From Candidatus Frankia nodulisporulans (lineage in GTDB: Bacteria; Actinomycetota; Actinomycetes; Frankiales; Frankiaceae), in the NCBI RefSeq assembly GCF_902806475.1, contig NZ_CADCWS010000017.1, positions 1 through 37,286 on the forward strand: a stretch of DNA of 37,286 nucleotides, read 5' to 3'. This document shows, piece by piece, positions 1-8,300 of this stretch. The notes below the pieces were generated by a model. That model saw only the letters and a program-made list of their open reading frames with translations, did not search any database and had not been told where the DNA came from. Made by a program: the position numbers and the translations under genes. Position 1 is the stretch's first letter. The number at the start of each line of letters is the position of its first letter.

Positions 1-1306
1 GGGCGACGAGCCCGGACGGGTCGGCGACCGGGATCGGGGCGCTGGCGTCCACACCCGCGTCGACGATCACGACGATGTCGTCATAGCGGCCGGGACGCAC
101 GTTGTAGACGTGGCTGACCCGGCGCGGGTCGTCCGGTGCGGGGAAGGTGAGCGCGCTGCGGATGGCGCAGCCGTCGGCGTCCAGGGGATGCACCGGGGAG
201 CGCGTCGTCGACTGGTAGCGGACGTCCCCCGCACCGCCGCGTGCGAGCGCCCGCGCGATGCGCATCGGCACGTACATGAACTCCTCCGTGCCGAGCACCA
301 GCGTGCGCCCGGACGGCACGATCAGGGCGGCCCGCACGGTCGCGGCGAGGGGGTCGAGCAGCGCGTCGAGCCGGCGCCCGTCACGCGACGACCAGCCGAA
401 CCGCCCGCCATCGGGCAGATCCGCCGGCCACGACGCGCTCAGCCGGCGCACCGGCGAGGAGGAACCGAGAGCGAGCCCGGACTCGGACTCGCGGCCAGAG
501 CCGGGGCTGGAGCCGGCGTCGGGGTCGGCGTCGGGAGGGAGCGGGGCGAAGCGGGCGCGGATGCGGGCGGCCCGCTCGGCGATGTCCGGTGGCACGGCGA
601 CGGTGGCGGCGATCAGGGAGACGACGTCGATGCGGACCGCGAGTTCGGCGGCGAGCTCCGCGAACGCCACCTGCGCGAGCGCCGGACGGGCGTCGACCAG
701 CGCCGCCACCACGTAGTGGCCGCGGGGCGCGTGGGCGTGCAGGCTGCGGATCGTGCCGAGCGCGGTCCGTCCGGTGGACAGTTCGTCGTCCACGAGCACG
801 ATCGGACGGGTGTCGTGCAGGATCGCCGGGTCCCGTGGGACCAGCCAGTGGAACGAGGCGTGGGAGTGCGACTCGGTGAACTCCAGCACCGGCGGCACAC
901 CCGGGGTGTCCCGGCGGGTGGTGTGCAGGTAATGGCTGCCCGGCAGGCCGTCGGCGACCGCGTGGCCGAGCGCCGTCGCCGTCTCGCAGTAGCCGATGAC
1001 CAGCGGCCCGTCCTCGACGGCACCCTGGCCGGCAGCAGCCGGGCCGAGGGCGGTGAGACCGGGCAGGCGTCGGACCTGGGCGGCGAGGCGGGCCCCGGCG
1101 GCCAGGGCCGTGGCCGGGTCGACCGGCAGGTGTTTGCCGAGCACCCGGCTGACCAGCAGGTGCGCCCGGCGGGGGTTGCGCCGAAGGGCGAGGCCGACGA
1201 GGGCGTCCAGACCGCCGCCGTCGATGTCGGTGGTCACCTCGGCGACCAGGCCGAGTTCCGACCACAGCCAGCCCGCGTCCGTCGCCGGACCCGCGGTGGT
1301 GGTCAT
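1..1306 (-). CDS. Ter-cluster phosphoribosyltransferase with C-terminal TRSP domain (3' end outside the window)
   Basis: The frame is open from the ATG at 1306 to the window edge (about 435 codons). The N-terminal half is a PRTase_2-type phosphoribosyltransferase: the PRPP-binding loop reads IVLVDDELSTGRTAL near residues 163-177. A Pro/Ser/Glu-rich linker (about 254-285) leads into a second domain with FMYVPMRIA, matching the TRSP domain that follows PRTase_2 in Ter operons. The ATG overlaps the stop of the upstream aldolase gene (ATGA at 1304-1308), so the two are translationally coupled. In Ter loci such PRTases sit with ATP-grasp, PELOTA and HAD genes and are thought to make a nucleotide-derived small molecule; those partners would lie to the left of the window. 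The substrate is unknown. The PRTase call is firm, the pathway role is inferred. Confidence 0.85.
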   Translation of the reverse strand, partial: MTTTAGPATDAGWLWSELGLVAEVTTDIDGGGLDALVGLALRRNPRRAHLLVSRVLGKHLPVDPATALAAGARLAAQVRRLPGLTALGPAAAGQGAVEDGPLVIGYCETATALGHAVADGLPGSHYLHTTRRDTPGVPPVLEFTESHSHASFHWLVPRDPAILHDTRPIVLVDDELSTGRTALGTIRSLHAHAPRGHYVVAALVDARPALAQVAFAELAAELAVRIDVVSLIAATVAVPPDIAERAARIRARFAPLPPDADPDAGSSPGSGRESESGLALGSSSPVRRLSASWPADLPDGGRFGWSSRDGRRLDALLDPLAATVRAALIVPSGRTLVLGTEEFMYVPMRIARALARGGAGDVRYQSTTRSPVHPLDADGCAIRSALTFPAPDDPRRVSHVYNVRPGRYDDIVVIVDAGVDASAPIPVADPSGLVA

Positions 1307-2577
1307 CAGAGCACTCCAGCGGTCTCGGCGGCGACGTGGACGGCGGCGGGCTCGGGGCGGTCAGAGCCAACAGAGCCGACGGCCGCGGCGGTCGCGGCGA
1401 GGACCTCGACGAAGGTGTCGCCCTCCCGCAGCACCCCGAACGCACGGGCCCGGCGCAGGACGGCCTCGGCCCAGGCCCGGTGCGGGCCGAGTTCGTTCAT
1501 CTTGTTGGCGTAGGCGGAGCGGCGCACCCCACCAGCGTTCCCGGTCTGGGCGTTGCCGGTGAGGATGGTCTCGGCGTCGGCGTACTCCTCCTGGCTGACC
1601 ACCTGCAGGGCGTGCACGGCGGGGATGTGGCTGGGATGGATGACCGTCTTGCCGCACAGGCCGTTGGCCCGGTCGAGGACGACCTCGCGGATGAGCCGGT
1701 CCAGGTCGGAGGAGACCAGAGCGCTGCGCATCCGCACGGCCTGCTCGCCGTCGACGCCCTCGACCTGTTCGAACGGGGTGACCCGCAGGGAGCTGACGAA
1801 CAGCCGCTCGGCGGCGGCGAAGTACTCCCACACCGGACCGGTCACGATGTGGTCACCGCCGCGGGCGCAGATGTTCACGATGTCGGCGATGCAGTCGCGG
1901 ACCACGGCGATGTCGTAGATCGTGAGGTCGCGGTCGCGGCGCAGGCCGAACAGGCCGCACAGGTCGGTGGCGCCCAGGCGGATCGCCAGCACGTGGTCGG
2001 CGTGTTTGTCCACCAGCCGGCGCACGGCGCCAAGCGCCTCGACCCGGGTCTCCCGGTTGATCACCGGTGGGCTTTCCAGCACCGGCATCGCCCACAACGG
2101 CCGGCCGATCGTGTCGGCGGCTCGCAGCACCGCCTCGAGCGCCACCTCGCCGCCCTCCTCGGAGAACTTCGGCAGGACGAACCCGGCCAGGCAGGCCGCC
2201 CCGGCCGCCCCGAGCCGCCCGATCAGGTCGGGGATCTGGCTCACGGCACGGACCCGGACGAACAGCAGCGGCATGCCGGCGCCGGAGCGCGGCGGATCGT
2301 CGGCGAGGTCGAGCAGCGCCGCGACGACGTTCGTCTCGGCGGCGGCGACCTCGGTGTCGGCGATCGCGTCCTCCAGGCACAGCACCATGGACGTCACCCC
2401 GGCGGCGGTCTGGCGCCGCACGTCGTGGGCCAGCTGGAACCGGGTGCCGGGCGCGTAGAGGGTGGCGCCGAGCGCCGTGGCGAGCAGCCGGCGGTCGCCG
2501 TCGGCGGGGATCTCCTCCGGCGGCCGATAGAACAAAGCCTCGACCACCGAGGGGTCGAGGAAGGCGAAGTGGCGCAC
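1306..2577 (-). CDS. HpcH/HpaI aldolase/citrate lyase-type protein of the Ter biosynthetic module
   Basis: A 423-residue TIM-barrel C-C lyase of the HpcH/HpaI/CitE superfamily. Visible marks are GATLYAPGTR near residue 40, the metal-binding VLCLEDAI near residue 65, LLFVRVRA, and a long C-terminal half with GKTVIHPSHIPAVHAL, the usual late motif of the citrate lyase beta family. The start is GTG at 2577 with GAGGAG at about 2586-2591. It is first in an operon with the overlapping PRTase-TRSP gene, an arrangement typical of Ter biosynthetic modules, where the aldolase is thought to act on a sugar- or nucleotide-derived intermediate. The actual substrate cannot be read from the sequence. It is longer than a simple CitE (about 290 residues), as Ter-linked members usually are. 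Confidence 0.85.
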   Translation of the reverse strand: MRHFAFLDPSVVEALFYRPPEEIPADGDRRLLATALGATLYAPGTRFQLAHDVRRQTAAGVTSMVLCLEDAIADTEVAAAETNVVAALLDLADDPPRSGAGMPLLFVRVRAVSQIPDLIGRLGAAGAACLAGFVLPKFSEEGGEVALEAVLRAADTIGRPLWAMPVLESPPVINRETRVEALGAVRRLVDKHADHVLAIRLGATDLCGLFGLRRDRDLTIYDIAVVRDCIADIVNICARGGDHIVTGPVWEYFAAAERLFVSSLRVTPFEQVEGVDGEQAVRMRSALVSSDLDRLIREVVLDRANGLCGKTVIHPSHIPAVHALQVVSQEEYADAETILTGNAQTGNAGGVRRSAYANKMNELGPHRAWAEAVLRRARAFGVLREGDTFVEVLAATAAAVGSVGSDRPEPAAVHVAAETAGVL

Positions 2578-2703
2578 GCGGCGATCTCCTCGTCTCCCGC
2601 GGCGACGTCGCCCGACCCTCGTCCTGACCTTCGTCCTGACTGTCGCCCGCGCGGCACCCGGTGTCCCATCCCCGGACCCCGCCCCGAAAACGACAAGATC
2701 GTG

Positions 2704-2791
2704 AAACGTCGCGTTTGGGGTGACGCTACCCGTCCGGGTAGGCCCAGCGACAGACCATGACGACCCTCAACCGGATGACACTCTTCTGTCA
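2704..2791 (-). promoter_or_regulatory. Cluster of three dyads upstream of the Ter aldolase operon (possible operators)
   Basis: Three inverted repeats lie within 90 bp: aaacg-tcg-cgttt at 2704-2716, ctacccg-tc-cgggtag at 2726-2741 (a perfect 7-bp arm), and tgaca-ctcttc-tgtca at 2776-2791. They are 127-214 bp upstream of the aldolase start, where an operator or promoter would be expected. The regulatory role is inference. Confidence 0.35.
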
Positions 2792-2841
2792 CTTGACGGT
2801 CATCATCACGTCCACCCGGGGCCTGGCGCGGAGAAGGACAG

Positions 2842-2880
2842 CAGGGGCCACGCCGCCCACATCGGGAGGCGTGGCCCCTG
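2842..2880 (-). terminator. Strong hairpin terminator after the GH26 gene
   Basis: A perfect 13-bp inverted repeat (caggggccacgcc at 2842-2854, ggcgtggcccctg at 2868-2880) with a 13-nt loop lies about 64 bp downstream of the GH26 stop on the minus strand. There is no U-tract, which is common for hairpin terminators in high-GC actinobacteria. It separates the GH26 transcript from the aldolase operon. Confidence 0.7.
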
Positions 2881-2943
2881 GGTGACCGGCCGCGCTTCGC
2901 CCGCGCGGGGCGCGGGACCGGCGGCCGGGATCAGCTGCCGGGA

Positions 2944-4779
2944 TCAGCCCGAGCCGCCACCGAACAGCGTCTTGTACTCGGCGGCGGACTTGGGGTTCTG
3001 ACCCCCGTTCATGATTGTCGAGCAGACGTTGCCCGGGGCCGCGTCGGCGAAGTAGGCGTCGTAGCCCATCGTCGTCCCGGCCGACTTGAACGTGTCGTAC
3101 ATCTTCTTGATGTAGAACGGGTTATCCCCGCCGCCGTCACCGGAGCAGGACGCCACGCCCCACTCGCCGACGCCGACCTTCTTCCCGTGCTGCTGGGCGA
3201 ACCGGATCACATAGCACAGGCCGTTGACGTCCTCGCACTGCTTGTTCCAGGTCGCGTCGTCCTTGGACGGCGGGAAGTGGTCGTAGGAGTCGATCCCGAC
3301 GTAGTCGACGTACTGGTCGCCGGGGTAGGCGCTCCACGGGCTGTTACCGCTGGGCACCGGCGAGGCGTGCGCGTTGAACGTCCAGTCGATCTTGACCTGC
3401 GGGTCGGTGGAGCGGATCGCGCTGGAGATCTTCTGGAAGCAGGTCTTGAACGCTGACGCGTCCGAGTCGCTGTGCCAGTACATGAAGGTCCCGTTGAACT
3501 CCCAGCCGATCCGGACGATCGAGTCGGCTCGGTTGTGGGCGACGAGAGAGGTCCCGAGCTTCTTCCACTGCTCGTCATAGGCGCCCTTGGCGCACTCGCC
3601 GTTGCTGCCCTGCCCCTGGGGGTAGGTCGGCTCGCTGATGAGCAGTTTGCCCGGGAAGGACTTGAACTGGTCCATCAGCGAGGTCGGGTCGACCAGGCCG
3701 CTCCACCCGGCGGTGCGGGTGGTGTAGACGTGCACCAGGTCGTTGGCCCGGCCCCGCCAGTTGCCGAACTGGGTGAGCGAGGCCAACTGGTGCGACTGGT
3801 AGCCGGACATCCAGGGCAAACCGGACTGGGCGCCGCGGGTGTCTCCCGCGCCGCTGCCCGCGACCGCACCGGACGAGGTACCGCCCGCGGCCGCCGTGGT
3901 GGCGACCGCCGCCGGGGCGGTCGCGGGCGTGGTCGCCGCCGGAGTCGCGGGCGAGACGGTCGGGGGCCCGGTCGTCGGGGTGGTCGGGCCGGTCGTCGGG
4001 CGGGCCGAGGGCGTCGGCTTCAGCGTGACCGAGGGAGTCGCGGCGGTCGGGCGCGGGACGTCCGCCGTGCTCGCGTCGGAGGTGGCTGGGGTGGCCGTCG
4101 CCGTCGGGGCCGCGGTGGCGGACCCGGTCGTACCGGAGGAGGTGTCGCTGGAACCGACGGGAAGGTTCGGCAGCGGTGGCGCGGCCTTGAACTCCGCGGC
4201 GGCGGCCTCGGGACCGACGACGTCCAGGGAGCCGTCGGCGGCGGTGCCGCCCTGGGTCGCCTTGACGTTGACCGCGCCCTTGAAGTCGGGCGGGACGCGG
4301 AAGCCGAGGATGAACCGGCCGTCGGCGTCGGAGCGGATCAACGCGCTGCCGCCGAGCTTGGTCGTCAGGGCGGCGACGGAGACGTCGCCGCCGGGCGCGA
4401 ACCCACGACCGCCGACGAGCACGATGTCCTCGTCGAACAGCACCAGCGCGATCCGGCTGGTGGTGCTCGCGGTCATCGTCGTGAGCGGAACACCGGGGAC
4501 CGGTGTGGCCGAGGCGCTCGCCGAGGCGGCGGTGTCGCCACCCGGGGTCGAGGCCGCGGTCGGGGTGGCCGGGGCCGCGGTCGCGGGGGAGATCGTCGCC
4601 TGGAGCAACCCCACGATGAAGACCGTGGCGAGGCCGAGACGGGTGCCGGCAAGGATGGGTCGACGGGATGGTCGGGATCGACGGTGGGCGGCACGGGAAC
4701 GGCCCGGCCCACCACGGGACAAGGGAGAGACCGGGCGGCCGACCAGAGGGGTAGGTCGGCGACGAGGGGTCGAGGCCAT
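2944..4779 (-). CDS. Secreted GH26-type beta-glycosidase (mannanase family) with Ig-like domain and Thr/Pro linker
   Basis: A 611-residue exported glycoside hydrolase. A long basic n-region (with SRRPIL, weakly Tat-like) precedes the hydrophobic stretch LGLATVFIVGLL and a likely cleavage site after ATAA near residue 69. Residues about 95-175 look like a small Ig/IPT beta domain; about 175-310 are a Ser/Thr/Pro/Ala-rich linker; about 325-605 are the GH26 catalytic domain. The general acid/base is expected at E427 in RIGWEFNG and the nucleophile at E539 in VGVGEWG. GH26 enzymes cleave beta-mannans or mixed-linked glucans; the substrate here is unknown. I start at ATG 4779 (AAAGG about 12 nt upstream) because it gives a proper signal peptide; an upstream start at 4905 is possible but unlikely. 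It is transcribed alone, with its own terminator. Confidence 0.88.
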   Translation of the reverse strand: MASTPRRRPTPLVGRPVSPLSRGGPGRSRAAHRRSRPSRRPILAGTRLGLATVFIVGLLQATISPATAAPATPTAASTPGGDTAASASASATPVPGVPLTTMTASTTSRIALVLFDEDIVLVGGRGFAPGGDVSVAALTTKLGGSALIRSDADGRFILGFRVPPDFKGAVNVKATQGGTAADGSLDVVGPEAAAAEFKAAPPLPNLPVGSSDTSSGTTGSATAAPTATATPATSDASTADVPRPTAATPSVTLKPTPSARPTTGPTTPTTGPPTVSPATPAATTPATAPAAVATTAAAGGTSSGAVAGSGAGDTRGAQSGLPWMSGYQSHQLASLTQFGNWRGRANDLVHVYTTRTAGWSGLVDPTSLMDQFKSFPGKLLISEPTYPQGQGSNGECAKGAYDEQWKKLGTSLVAHNRADSIVRIGWEFNGTFMYWHSDSDASAFKTCFQKISSAIRSTDPQVKIDWTFNAHASPVPSGNSPWSAYPGDQYVDYVGIDSYDHFPPSKDDATWNKQCEDVNGLCYVIRFAQQHGKKVGVGEWGVASCSGDGGGDNPFYIKKMYDTFKSAGTTMGYDAYFADAAPGNVCSTIMNGGQNPKSAAEYKTLFGGGSG

Positions 4780-4958
4780 GCTCGCGCGCTGCCTTTCGGT
4801 GAGGGCGAGAGTCGACACACCTGTCGGACACGCCACCGATCGACCACCGAGCCGGGCCGCATCACGACCGCCGCTGGAACGTCCCCTCCGCGCTGGCCGC
4901 GGCATGCGACCGCTCAGCGTTCCCTACGGGTTCGACGGCACAGCGTTGTGCTGCCAAG

Positions 4959-4979
4959 CGGGCTGCACGAAGCAGCCCG
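4959..4979 (-). other. Hairpin in the presumed GH26 leader
   Basis: A perfect 8-bp stem (cgggctgc / gcagcccg) with the 5-nt loop acgaa lies about 180 nt upstream of the GH26 start. On the minus strand a weaker stem around ggcagcacaacgctgtgcc follows at once. It could be a leader RNA element or an attenuator; no known riboswitch class fits. Confidence 0.4.
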
Positions 4980-5164
4980 TTCGTGATGCCGGCTGACCCT
5001 TGCCACGCGATCAGGACGAACCGACAGGTGCCCCGATCCGATGTCAGATACCCACCAGATCGGTACTGGAACTGCACGTGATGGGACCAATCGTAAACGC
5101 ACCGCAGGCGTCGAGGAACGTCGCTTGGGCGAATACTTTCCGTGGTAGCACCATCATTGCCGAT

Positions 5165-5225
5165 CTGGCACGACATCTCCACATATAAACTACACCAAGA
5201 CAACACAAGGCCGATATATGCACTC
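5165..5225 (-). promoter_or_regulatory. AT-rich promoter-like segment for GH26
   Basis: The minus strand reads TTGTGT then, 15 nt on, TATATG, inside a stretch much richer in A and T than the rest of the window. Spacing is short for a housekeeping promoter, so the exact boxes are uncertain, but this is the best promoter candidate upstream of the GH26 leader. Confidence 0.3.
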
Positions 5226-5367
5226 CGTACGCCCGGTCATGTGATTCCAGTGTGATCTCCGCCCGAACGCGGGCCCTTCGTCCTGGCCCCAACGTCCGCC
5301 TGACCGGGCGGCCGCGCCGGCCCGGCGGCCCCGGCGATCCGTGCGGAACCCAACAGGCCCAGCGGGC

Positions 5368-8300
5368 TCAGCGGACGATCAGGTCCTCATCGGCGGGATG
5401 CGCCACTGTCCAGCCACTCGGGTGCAGCGCCGGCAGCAGCCGCACACCCCACGGCAGTTGGGCGCCGTCCAGCGTGACGTCGATGGTCCGGGTGACGGAC
5501 TGGTCCACCGCGGCGAGCCGGGACAACTCGTGGGCCTCGGCGGCGGCCCGCGGCGGGGCGGTGCCCGGCCGGGCGTACAGGATCAGCTCACCGACCGGTC
5601 CGGAGGTGTGGACCTGCACGCGCATCGTCCGGCGCCGCCAGCCCGACCGACTCACCGAGTAGGTGACCATGGGCAGTGCCGTCCCGGCCGGCGTGCCCTC
5701 CCCCGCTCCCCCGGTTCCCGGTCGCGCCGCCGCGGTGAACGCGGCCCCGGCACCGAACGCCCGGGCAAGTCCGATCTCCTGCGCGGCCTGCGGCTGATCC
5801 CCGTCACCGTCACCGGCCGGGCCGGCGGGAAGCGGCCCGGTGGCGGGCATCGTCGGCCCGCCCGCCGCGATGGCGAGCTCCTCGGACGGCCCCATGCCGG
5901 TCGTCGGACCCGTGGCGGTCGTCGGACCCGTGCCGGTCGTCGCAGCCCCCGCCTCGGCGGCGGGTGCGGCCACCGGTGAACCGGCGGGTGCGAAGGGGGT
6001 GAAGGGGACGGCCGCGGTCGGCCCGGTGCTGGCCGGGCCGGCTGGGATGACGGGCGTCGGTTCGCTGGCCGGACCGGCCAGGTTCGCGGGCGAACCGAGC
6101 GGGGCCGGCGAGGCCGCAGGGGCGGGCGGGGCGAGGGGGGCGATCGGGCCGGCCGGCGCGGCGGGCTCGTCCCGCACGGGCAGTGGCCCGGTGACCGCGT
6201 CCAGGGGTGCGAACGGGCTGGGCCGACGCCGTGGCAGCGGTCCCCCGGACCCGGCGCCCCCGGACCCGGTACTACCGGATCCGGCGCCGCCGCCACCCGC
6301 CGCGGTCGGCGCCGCGTGACCGGGACGCGGTCCCGACATGGTCCGCGGTCGATGGGTCGGCGCGGTCGGCAGGGCGCTGTGACCGACGGGTCGAACCCCG
6401 CCGACCGGTTGCAACCGGCCCGCGGCGGCCGGCCCGCTCATCGAGTGGACGCCACCCAGGGGATGCGGCGCGGTGATCGGGTCGGGGTCGAGCGGATGCC
6501 CACCGGTGGTCGCAGGAGCCGACCCGGCGGGCGCCGCCATCGGCGGCGGGTCGACGCGGGTGGCGGCTCGGGCCAGGACGCAGACGCCGGTGCCGGCGAC
6601 CCGGACGATCCCGCCGGCCCGGTACATCGGGTAGGCGGCCACGTGGTAAGCCCAGCCGTCGGCGGGGGCGGCCAGACGCCAGCCGCCCTTGATCTCCAGG
6701 CTGGTGTTGGTGACCCGGGCGCTGGCGGCGAGCGGATCGTCGGGGCCGCTCGGCGCACGGTCGCGCCGCCACAGCACCCTGGCCTCGGTCACCCCGGGTG
6801 GCATCTGGAACGACAGCACGATCGCGTCCCCGCGGTCGTTGGCCCGCAGGTCGCGCACCGGTTCGATGACGACGTGGCGCAGCGCCCGGCCGACGACCAC
6901 GACGTCGCCGTGCACCGTCACCGGGGTGTAGACGACCTCGCCGACCGGCGCCGACTCGACAGCCTGCCCGCCACGGCTCGCGGCTACCAGACGCACCGGG
7001 CCGGTGATCGCCCCGAGCGGTACCTCGTCGCCCTCGGCTCCGAGTCCACCCAGGGGCAGCGGACCCGATCCGGGGACGGTCAGGCCGCCCGGGCCGCCCG
7101 GGCCGGGCGGGACGGACGGGACGGACGGGACGGACGGGACGGACGGGACGGACGGGACGGACGGGACGGACGCCGCGTAGATCCGAACCTCCAGGCCAGA
7201 CGGTGGCGTCCAGCGCAGGGTGGTACGCCCGCCAGCGGTGACGGCGCGCAGGTCCTGCACGGGCCGCGGACGGGCGGTCACCTCGATCTCCGCCTGGATG
7301 CCCTCGGTGTGCGCGGGCGCGCCGGAGGCGTCGGGATACTCCACGAACACGCGGTAGCGGTAGGTGACCCCGGCGACCACGTCCAGGTCGTGGAAGCCGT
7401 TCCCGGCGATCCTGGCCTGCCGCGGCGCCTCGTGGTCAGCGCCCACAGCGGCTCCGGCGGGGGCCGGCACCGGCGGGTTCACCGACTCCGGGGAACCCGC
7501 CTGTGTACCCGCCGTGGCGGGCGGGCGGCTGGCGAGGGAGGCGGTGCGCACGGTCCGTTCGATGGTGACGGGCGGAGTTCCACCGTCCAGACGCCATTGC
7601 AGCCGGACGCCGGTGGCGGTGCGTTCGGCGCGCAGTTCGCGGACGTCCCGGGTGCACACGACGGGGGCGGTGACGACCGGCTCGGAGCGGCGTTCGCCGC
7701 ACACGGCGGTCACCTCGTAGCGCACCGGTGTCCAGGCCGGCGCGCCCGCGTCCGACAGTTCGCTGGCGCGGGTGGCACCGAGGCCGCGCCGGGCCAGCGC
7801 CGCGCCACCGCCGTCGACGAGCAGCAGCCGCTCGACCCGGTAGGACACCGGTGTGCACACCGACGGCGACGGCCGCCAGCGCAGCTGCACCGAGCCGTCC
7901 GGGCCGGGGGTGGCGGTGAGGTCGCTCGGTGGTGGCAGGGGCAGCGCGGCCAGGGCCGCCAAGGCCTCCCGGTTGTCGGCGGCGCTGGCGAGCACGGCGA
8001 CCAGGGCCGCCTCCTGGTCCTGGGGGGGCAGGCCACGGGCGGCCTCGACCCGGCGGCCGATGACGGCGGCGGCGGCGACGAGTTCGCCGAGGACCTCGCC
8101 GGGGGTGCGGCCGTCGGGGCCGGGCACGTCGGCGGCCTGGGCGGCAAGCCAGCGGGCGTCGGCGAGGGCCGCGTCGGCGCGGCTGGCGGCGCGGGCCTCG
8201 ACCAGGGCACGCCAGCCGGCGTCGGCGGCGCCGAGGGCGGCGGACAGCCGGGCGCCGAGTTCCTCCGCGGCGCCGGCGACCGGGCCGCCGACGGCGACCA

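Larger units (their letters stand above)
2578..2943. other. Intergenic region upstream of the aldolase/PRTase operon
   Basis: No gene is seen here. It holds the terminator of the GH26 gene (2842-2880) and a cluster of small dyads at 2704-2791, upstream of the aldolase start. The promoter of the minus-strand aldolase-PRTase operon must lie here, but I cannot fix clear -35 and -10 boxes. Confidence 0.6.
4780..5367. other. 588-bp gap upstream of GH26, unusually low GC in its middle
   Basis: No convincing gene. The frames here have atypical composition and no homologous motifs. The gap carries an AT-rich promoter-like stretch (5165-5225) and a compact hairpin (4959-4979), both positioned to form a long structured 5' leader for the GH26 gene on the minus strand. 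Confidence 0.5.

Noticed and set aside
110-1513. 467-codon plus-strand frame opposite the PRTase gene
   Set aside because: Composition is Arg/Gly/Ala-rich with no motif, and the minus-strand frame holds a clear PRPP loop.
4862-5206. Small minus-strand gene upstream of GH26
   Set aside because: No ribosome site, no motif, overlaps the hairpin leader and lacks the third-position GC of real genes here.
4780-5210. c-di-AMP (ydaO-type) riboswitch in the GH26 leader
   Set aside because: CGAACCCG is present but the rest of the conserved core (such as the AGCUAACCUCG block) is not, so I do not call it.
7111-7173. Mobile or integron-type repeat
   Set aside because: A simple 9-bp microsatellite inside a coding region; no recombinase or inverted ends nearby.
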